Assembly (NCBI GenBank): GCA_032622095.1
Contig: CP136068.1
Span: 134,175,989-134,239,988 of the forward strand
Origin: Siphonodentalium dalli
Taxonomy: Eukaryota > Mollusca > Scaphopoda > Gadilida > Siphonodentaliidae
Direction of reading: 5' to 3'
Length of the DNA: 64,000 nt
The translations under genes and the position numbers were made by a program. The notes under the pieces were generated by a model that saw nothing but the letters and a program-made list of their open reading frames with translations, was not told the DNA's origin and searched no databases. How positions within the stretch are numbered: position 1 is the stretch's first letter; each line of letters starts with the position of its first letter. This document shows, piece by piece, positions 56,380 to 64,000 of this stretch.

Positions 56380-58030
56380 TAAAGTAATCACCCGTCAGTG
56401 AGAAATACCATATTGGAATATACCTATGGGTGATATCTGTATCAGGGTGAAATGATTTAATCACTCGTCGAAGAGAAAACAATATCATATATAATATATT
56501 TATAGGTGACGACTGTGTTAGGGACAATTAAAATTAAATGATATGATCACTCGTCAATGAGAAATACCAAATTATTAGAATATATTTATAGGTGATGGTT
56601 GTAATAGGGTTAAATCAAGTAATCATTCGTAAATGAGAGAAAAACATTTCAACTAAGATATAATTATAGGTGATGATTGCATTAGGGTCTATGGAGATTA
56701 AATAATGTAATCACTCGTCGATGAGAGATAACATGCAATTAGATTATATTACTAGGTGAAAATTGTATTAGGGGTATAGAAAGTCCCTTAAGTTTAAATA
56801 AAGAAAAGGGATAGAATACGCAAAGAATCAGTAACTCTAAAACTTAAATCAAGTGATCACTCGTAAATTACTTCATACGTTGAAGTGACAAAAAGTTTAA
56901 TGTAGGCATCTCAGCTACTGCCAGCAAACAACATGGTATAGAACAGTCACACCATGCGCGAAGTACTGGTGATGGCGAAAGAATGTAAATATGGATACCT
57001 GTAGATAAACCATTAATAGTGTAATCACTCGTCAAAGAGAAATGTCGTATTATTAAGGATATCATAGGAATGTTGTATTAGGGGTTCCTAAAGGAAATCG
57101 TGTTTGTATTACTAACAAGGATGGGAAATGTATATGAACAGCATGATAAATTAACCAAGTAATCATTGGTGGATTGATTTTAAAGGAAAGCGATACAGGA
57201 GTTAAATGTAGGCACCTCAGCTAACTACCAACATAAACATGGTATCGATGAGTTATATCAAATATGCAGGTAATGATCTTGGCAAAGTCAAGTTAGAAGG
57301 ATATCCATAAATGGATACTGGTAAATCAAGTAATCATTCGTCGGTGAGGACGAACAAATTATTAAACAGAAAGTATCGGTGATAAAATTATAAGGGTATG
57401 CAATCGCATCAGGTTTGAATTACTAACATGGATGGGAATTATATATACCAGAATAGATAAAAGTCAACAAAGGGATCAATAGTAAATGAGTTACCAAGAT
57501 ATGGTGTGGCTTAAGTAAGATGTAGGTATTATGCGAATACATCCATCTTAATAGATTGTGTAGAAGGCGTGCGTTAAGCAGGAGGAAAATATGGACATGA
57601 GCACCGTATGCACGGGTGACGACACACGTGGATTTAAAGCCATAATAAAGGGAAAAACAGTCAGGTGCACGGGCGTAACCTGACTAGGTGCGATAGTGAG
57701 ATTATAACTGGTATACCGTATAACAAATTAAGTTAAATCAGTGAACATTAAATTATCAGGTATTTAAAGGAACATGTAGCGCAAGTAAGAGGTATATATT
57801 GGATAAATAAAGTAATCACTGGTCAATGAGAAATACCAGATTGGGGTATATAAGCGGGTAATGACTGTATTAGAGTTCAATCAAGTGATCACTCGTCAAT
57901 GGGAAAAGTCATATCACCAAGACTATATAAATAGGTGGTAATTGCTTGGGTTATAGAAATTAAATATTGTAATCACTCGTCAATGAGAAATAAAAATATT
58001 AGAATTATCTCAGGTGGGGAATATATTAGG
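56380..58030 (+). repeat. Minisatellite of about 80-bp units, taatcactcgtcaatgagaa
   Basis: Units with taatcactcgtcaatgagaa, then ataccanattngaatatatt, then taggtgatgattgtattagg, occur near 56387, 56459, 56545, 56627, 56709, 57021, 57329, 57811, 57886 and 57971. Longer spacers between some of them share gtttgaattactaacatgga, tgggaattatatat-cca and agataaaagtcaacaaaggg blocks (57110, 57420, 58050). Divergence between units is high. Confidence 0.9.
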
Positions 58031-58129
58031 GAATATCAAGTGCATCATGTCTGAATTACTAACATGGATGGGAATTATATATATAACCAGTATGGATAAA
58101 AGTCAATCAAGGGATCAATAGTAAATGAG

Positions 58130-58600
58130 TTCACAAGATATGGCACGGCGTAAGTCAGATGTCGATAGTATGCGGACATGGCCGGTATCGGTAGCTGGGA
58201 AACACACAGACCAACCTTGGCGCAGGTAAAATAATCCAAACTGGAGTTATCGGTCGGAAACCAAATTGAGTAACAGGCGGTCAAATTCTAAGTCGAAAGG
58301 GGGGGGGGGGTGGAACGCAGGGAAAATTAATTGGACGGAACCCATATTCGAACGTGGCCTGTATCCTTAGCGAAGAAAGATACATACCAACTGTGGAGCA
58401 GAGCAAATAATCCAAACTGAAGTTATCGGACGGAAACCAAATGGTAACGGACGGATGGACGGACAGACAGACAGACGGACGGATAGACAGACGGACGGAC
58501 GAAAGACCCGGCCCAGAGAGGTGGTCAAATACGAAGTCGAGGTGCAGATAAATTAATCCAAACTGGGACGGACGGACAGACCGACAACATAATACGACCT
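58130..58600 (+). repeat. Direct repeat and (GACG)n-rich stretch
   Basis: The block aataatccaaactg-agttatcgg-cggaaaccaaat occurs twice (58226-58275 and 58408-58442), with a third partial copy near 58553. Between and after are tetranucleotide runs ggacggacagacagacagac (58449-58503) and a short run of 10 g near 58301. No gene. Confidence 0.8.
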
Positions 58601-59118
58601 ATTGCCAAAAAGGCGTAAAATGAAAGGCCGTGGCTGTTACCTGATCGGGAAAAAACGCAGCGGACGAGAAGCGAGGGGATTACACACACAAAGAGAACGC
58701 CGAACAGCAATTAAGGACAACGCGGTGGGACAGGTGGACACTCAAAACCAGACCGCCGGGAACCAGAGCGTAACCGCTGGATAATTATTGGAGACGACGG
58801 ATTAGAAGGCGATGGCGGTACTGTGAAACAGCGGGCAAGGAGAAAACAAGGCGGCAATACATGACCTTAAACTGTAGATGATTGGAGGTAGTTGCGAACA
58901 GCGATGGCAGCAGATTGAAAATTTTACGTCCTCGCTCTGTGGACAAAAGTTGGAATGGACGGAAGTGACAATATTTTCTGCGCATGCTCGGAGCGGATAA
59001 CTCTATTTGGCATGAGTGACCTTAGTTGTCAGTGATGTTGTAGCTCTCGGAAGTCACACTCCGGTATGCTACGCTTATTGGAGCCAACGCGACTTGCCGC
59101 TTAATTGAAGACGTTGAG

Positions 59119-59158
59119 CTTGTATAAATTGCCACAAGGGTGATTCCTTGTGGCTTCT
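59119..59158 (+). other. 3' terminus of element B: offset inverted repeat plus hairpin
   Basis: CTTGTATA (59119-59126), stem gccacaagg (59131-59139) with ccttgtggc (59146-59154), then TTCT. Identical to the end of element A. Confidence 0.9.
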
Positions 59159-62100
59159 TAGCTAAAATGAGCGAGGATTTGATTATGGGCATTGTCTATA
59201 TCCCACCACACAGTTCCAGATAATCAGTAAATGACCCATACCAGCAGCTTGAATGCGAATATCTTGGGCTCGCAAGTAGATTTAGCGAAGTTTTATTAAC
59301 AGGCGATTTCAATGGCCGTACGGCAATTGACAGGGATTATCTAACAATCGATGAAACCGAAAAACTAAATGACAGCAATTTTAAGTTTACAGATGTTGAA
59401 GCCGAACTTATTGAATATGGACATGCCACAGAACGGACTAGCATGGATATGATGAGAAACGGTTTTGGAAAAAAACTCTTAGATTTCTGCAAATATAATG
59501 AATTAGTTATTTTAAACGGCAGAGTGGGTCATGATAAAGGAAACGATCATATACTTGTAAAAATGCATCAGTTGTGGACTATACACTTTGTAATTTAAAC
59601 GCGCTCGGTCTTGTATTCGATTTCGAAGTGCTTAGTTTCAGTTCCCTGTATTCCGACGCCCATAACCCCTTAACATTGTAACTAAGCGTGAGAGAATCCG
59701 CCAATGACAAGCATACGCCACTCGTAAGAGTGGATGAAAATGCCATAAATAAATGGAACCCGGATAAAGCATATGAATTTGTATCAAATTTAAACCAAAG
59801 TAAGATTAAAATAATAACTGAAAAATTGGAGAATAATAGCGTGTCATCAGAAGTGTTTGTTAGCGATGTAGTTGATGAAATATCTGGGGTGCTAAAGGAC
59901 GCAGCATGAACAACATTTGGCATCAGAGGTAAGCAAAAACAGTATTCCAAGAAAAGTGGCAATCCGTGATTCAATTCTGAATGTAAAGTGTGCCGGAGAA
60001 ATCTACGTAAAGCCAAACAATGTTGCAAAAACAATCCTACCGTATATAACAAGGCAGAAGTTAAATGGCTTGAAAAAATGTACAAACAGACACTTAGTAA
60101 GTCAATACAGAGTCATAGAAAAAATATCCAATGTAAAATGGATTCCCTGCGCCGCAATGATACGAGAACATTTTGGAAATTGCTCCAAGCAAAAGATAGA
60201 CACATACAATGCAATATCTCTATTGATGACATGTATTCCCATTTTCATGAACTGAAAAACCCACCAAAGTCCATTGATAACCCACTACCAAAGGTATGTA
60301 TAGAAAACAATCGTGATTTATATTTACGAATTACATCAGATGAGATAGAGGTATGTATTAAACATTTGAAGAATAATAAAGCGTCATCAAGTGATTCTAT
60401 TATTAACGAATATATGAAGGCATCACGCGATGCCATGTTGCCAATATATGTTGCACTATTCAATATTATACTCAATACTGGCCATATACCCAGAAATTGG
60501 CTCATGAGCGATATTGTCCCTATATATAAAAATAAAGATTCTAAGAAAGATGCAAGTAACTACCGTTGCATCACCATACTTAGCTGCTTCGGTAAGTTAT
60601 TCACTGTTGTAATTAATAATCGTCTGAAAAAATATTCCGAAACTTTTTCTTTGATTAAAGATAACCAAAGTGGCTTCAGAGAAGGCTTCTCCGCCAGTGA
60701 TAATCTAATAATTATCAATTCTCTTATAGAACTTGCATCTCTACTCGGATATAAACTAGACCTTCAAAATGCTTTTGATTCCATGTGGCGCGATGGGCTA
60801 TGGTTTAAGGCAGATATTAGTGGCATAGGGGGAAGATGTTACGTGTAATAAAAAATATGTATAACAATATAAAATCAAGGATAACTTTCAATGGTGAAAT
60901 ATCAACCACATTCAACTCATATATAGGGGTTAGACAAGGGAAAACCGTTCACCCTTCTTATTTTCTCTCTACCTCAATGATCTGGAAAGTTTTATATCGA
61001 ACACACACACGAAAGGCATGGAAAAGGTATCTTCTGAAGTAGAACTAATTTGCATATATACATAAAACTCTTCATTAGTCTTTACGCAGACGATGCTGTC
61101 CTATTTGCCGAATCACCACGAGACTTGCAATATCAGCTTGCTTTATTCTCAGATTACTGCGACATATGGCGACTGAAAGTGAATGTTCAAAAAACAAACT
61201 TGATGTGTTTTTCTAAACGCAAACCAAAGCAGTATACCAATGTTGTTTATGAGGGAAAATCGTTAGAATTTGTTGATGAATTTAATTATCTAGGTGTTCT
61301 GTTTTTTCAGGACTGTTTCCTTCATAAAAGCAAGGAAACATGTATGTTCTAAGGCATATAGAGCCATGTATGATATTATTAGACTGAGTAGGTTGAATAA
61401 TTTGTCTATATAATGCACAATTGACTTGTTTGATAATATGGTTGTACCTTTAATGCTCTATGGTTGTGAGGTTTGGGTACTTGCATCCATAAAGTGTCTT
61501 GAATCAGTTCATTTAAAATTCTTGAAGTTGTTACTGCATTTGAAATCATCAACACCAAATGATATGGTCTACGGTGAGACTGGCAGATATCCAATGGAAA
61601 TAGTAATTAAAACAAATATAATCCGGCGATGGTCATCTTTAGTATCCACTGAAACTGTTAAACTTTCGTACATAATTTATTGTTTATTGCATAAATTTAA
61701 TTCTGAAGGACGATCCAGTCCCTCTTGGCTATCGCTAGTAAAGGAAACCCTTGACAACTGTGGAATGTCAAATGTATGGAAAACCCAATTTTATTTCAAT
61801 TTGAACACAATACAATCACGTGTTAAAATGTGCTGAAAAATCAATTTATTCAGAAATGGCATACCGATATCCTCAACTCTAGAAAAGGCTCATTTTACTT
61901 CATAATCAAAACCAATTTTCAATTTGAACGGTACTTATCGTCTAAAAATCAAACGTTTGTGTTCATATTTGCTCGATTCAGAACACGAAATCACGCCCTT
62001 CCCATTGAGAGCGGAACTTGGCTAAATGTATCAAAAGAAGAAAGATTTTGCACCCTTTGTAATCAAGGAAAGGTGGGCGATGAACTGCATTACCTCATAT

Positions 62101-62240
62101 AATGTAATACCTTTGACACAGAACGCGAGACTCTATTTCCAATTTTTAATAAATCACGCTATTCTTTATTGAAACTGAGAACAATTTTACAAAATTCTCG
62201 ACCATCAGTCATGAAAAGAACCTGTCGTTTTCTTAAATAA
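59159..62240 (+). pseudogene. LINE ORF2, main part: endonuclease end, reverse transcriptase, zinc knuckle
   Basis: Readable with frameshifts and stops. Endonuclease: MSEDLIMGIVYIPPHSSR, LLTGDFNGRTAI (conserved GDFN), NELVILNGRVGHDKGND, then VVDYTLCNLNALGL and SDAHNPLT (an SDxHxP block). RT: SDEIEVCIKHLKNNKASSSD, PRNWLMSDIVPIYKNKDSKK, NYRCITILSCFGKLFTVV, DNQSGFREGFSASDNLIIIN, LDLQNAFDSMWRDGLW (A block), GVRQGKTVHPS, FISLYADDAVLFAE (YADD) and LGVLF. C-terminus: VPLMLYGCEVW, SRVKMC-stop, FRTRNHALPIESGTW, FCTLC...GDELHYLI and RTCRFLK-stop (62238-62240). The copy is dead (stops at 60846, 61834, 62100 and frameshifts). The zinc knuckle is C-x2-C with H-x4. Its 3' UTR probably runs to about 62600. 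The same family provides the fragments at 3985, 21206 and 48327. Confidence 0.9.
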
Positions 62241-64000
62241 ATTCAACAGACTGTTGGAACCTCTCCTGGTTAGCCAACGGGCATACCGGGCTGGCAACCT
62301 GTCAATCTGCCATATCATACATTTACATTTACTAGTTTGTTAAATCCTATGCCATGCGCCGACAAGTGGGTCCCTATATAAGCGGAAAAAGCCTAATCAA
62401 ATTGTCAAATTTAGCCATAGTCAATAATTTTGTCTACTCCAGCCCCCCTCCCCCAAAAGCACAAAGCAACAATAAGAATCGAGACTCCACTTATCCGCGC
62501 CTGGCTAAGGATAGGTATTGTTTATTGTCATTCCGTTTTGTTTGTTTTTTTCTTTTCTTTGTACCATGTATATTGGTTGAACGATTAAACATAGCTATCT
62601 TGTTCTCTCTCGATCGGGTCGGTTCTCTCTCAATTTAATCGGTTCTGTCCCGGAAATATGATGACTATTATTTGGAAGAATACGTGAAAATAACAAAGTA
62701 AACGACGAATATATGGATTATGTTGATTTTAAACCACTTATGATCAATTTCCGTGAGTTACACTGCCTTCTTATATATAATTATGTGTCAACAGTAGTAA
62801 CAGAATCGTTCACTCTATTGCAACGCAAAGCATGCACTTTGACACGAATGGTCAATGTGAACTGCGAAGACTGATTTTTCCCCAACAAACCAATCATAAT
62901 GGTCGACTGATTCAATATGGCCGTCACCTTTGTTTTCAAAATGGCCGCCACTGTTTTTCAAAAAGTCGCATTTTTCAGCTTGTATTAAACTTATAAGAAC
63001 AACGTGACTTCCACTCCTTATTCGATAATGGCCGCCGATCATGCAGAGGGGTTCAAATAGGTGACCGATGCAATTTCTCGGTTCCTTTATATAATTAGGT
63101 CAAACAAAGGGCGCTGTGAGTTACTCTGTCAAGATGCCTTAAATATTCACCACAAACCCCATCTGATTTAAATGGACGGCGGTCAACTGAATTTGGATTC
63201 GGGGGGGGGGGGGTGTAGGGTGTGTTGTGGACACATGTTTTAATTTCATTTTGCCCACACTTGCACCTTGAGGCAGTATGAACGATACAGTGAGTCCGAG
63301 TCGATTTAGCCAGTCCGTGTACCGGTATATAGTTAATTAAGTTCTTTTTAACTCTATTTTGGGCTTTCTTGTGTAATTTGGGTTATTTATATACATGCAT
63401 CATATATAAATAGACAGCAAAGCATAAACAGGCGTATTAAAATTTCATTCGATGATATTTTGGATGGCGCGAACGAAATGAAAACTCTATTTAATGAAAT
63501 AAATACACATAAAACATGATCTATTCCCAATATGTTGGTATAGAACTCCATGACAAAACATCACAATCACCAATTAATGTACAAAGCTTATGTGCTTATT
63601 GCTTGCTTATTTTATTTGCTCAATCGTTCCTTGTGTACATATTATATAATGATATTTTTATTTAATAAAATTTGATATTTTAATTTGATTTATTTATTTC
63701 ATTATTTATTACTTTGGATCAAAATGGTTGGAAACTAAAAATTGTAATCAGATGTATCGAAAAGGAGTCAGTTACATTTTTCTAAATTAACTGTAATCGT
63801 AATTAATTACATTTAAAAGAATGTAATCAATAATCGTAATCAAGTAAATCAAAAGTAATTGTAATCGTAATTGGCATGTAATCGCCCCGTAATCGCTAGA
63901 ATTTATCACATGTCCCACCTGGAACTTTCAACCACAGACCTGCATGTATCAATTAAAGTCACTCGGTGGTTTGCGCTCCAAAATACGCATAACAATATTG
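62241..64000. other. LINE 3' flank and unassigned AT-rich DNA
   Basis: The first few hundred bases are probably LINE 3' UTR. A run of 13 g lies at 63201-63213. From about 63780 to 63900 tgtaatcgtaat-type motifs are repeated (atgtaatcaataatcgtaat and similar), a degenerate AT-rich tandem. No coding region is supported: the frames at 62354-62638 and 62815-63042 have no recognisable motif. Confidence 0.5.

Larger units (their letters stand above)
52057..59158 (+). mobile_element. Helitron2/Helentron-like element B (7102 bp), directly abutting A
   Basis: Its first about 470 bp match element A at about 98%, from TATACAAG through the first three minisatellite repeats to tccggaccagcaggccccgc, and its last 95 bp match almost exactly. 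The interior differs: a GC-rich segment holding a DIRS-like pseudogene (52688-53900), AT-rich DNA with two minisatellite families, and ggac-type microsatellites. No Rep, helicase or other rolling-circle protein is readable, so it is non-autonomous. Head-to-tail tandem arrangement with A is expected from rolling-circle integration. Five bases after its end the LINE frame resumes. Confidence 0.85.

Overview
The window is non-coding-rich animal DNA. It is AT-rich overall, has one recognisable host gene with an intron, and is otherwise packed with non-LTR retrotransposon remains, foldback elements, minisatellites and rolling-circle-type elements. APE-type LINEs with a 2A peptide, DIRS-like sequence, Helitron2/Helentron-like termini and an SGNH hydrolase with a cysteine-rich stalk fit a marine invertebrate (mollusc, echinoderm, hemichordate or cephalochordate). 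The sequence alone does not let me choose among these.

Layout. 0-5 kb: a foldback element of GC-rich repeats (720-2311), small tandem duplications and a LINE C-terminal fragment. 8.2-11.7 kb: a nearly complete minus-strand LINE whose N-terminus carries a 2A-type motif (DMETNPGP). 13.4-15.1 kb: a satellite array of about 140-bp monomers arranged as 280-bp dimers. 15.5-16.4 kb: a foldback MITE. 16.7-19.9 kb: the host gene, a two-or-more-exon SGNH/PC-esterase-like type II membrane protein. 21.2-22.5 kb: a LINE C-terminus split by a CR1-like insertion. 21.98-29.84 kb: three near-identical head-to-tail copies of a 2.62-kb segment that begins inside that insertion. 29.9-31.2 kb: a foldback nested inside another inverted-repeat element.

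31.6-47.7 kb is a very large inverted structure. Repeat families on the left appear in mirrored order and opposite orientation on the right, around a centre near 36.88 kb. The right arm carries several kilobases of extra sequence.

47.9-62.3 kb: a small MITE with 40-bp inverted repeats, a LINE RT fragment, then one LINE (endonuclease to C-terminus) cut in two by about 9.3 kb. The insertion is two head-to-tail elements (49883-52056 and 52057-59158) that share 5' and 3' ends. Each ends in a hairpin with an offset inverted repeat, and the pair sits exactly between two Ts of the LINE reading frame. This is the signature of Helitron2/Helentron-type rolling-circle elements. The second element contains a minus-strand DIRS-like retrotransposon pseudogene. 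62.3-64 kb is plain AT-rich DNA.

Apart from the SGNH gene I see no intact protein-coding gene. Most open frames elsewhere fall in repeats.
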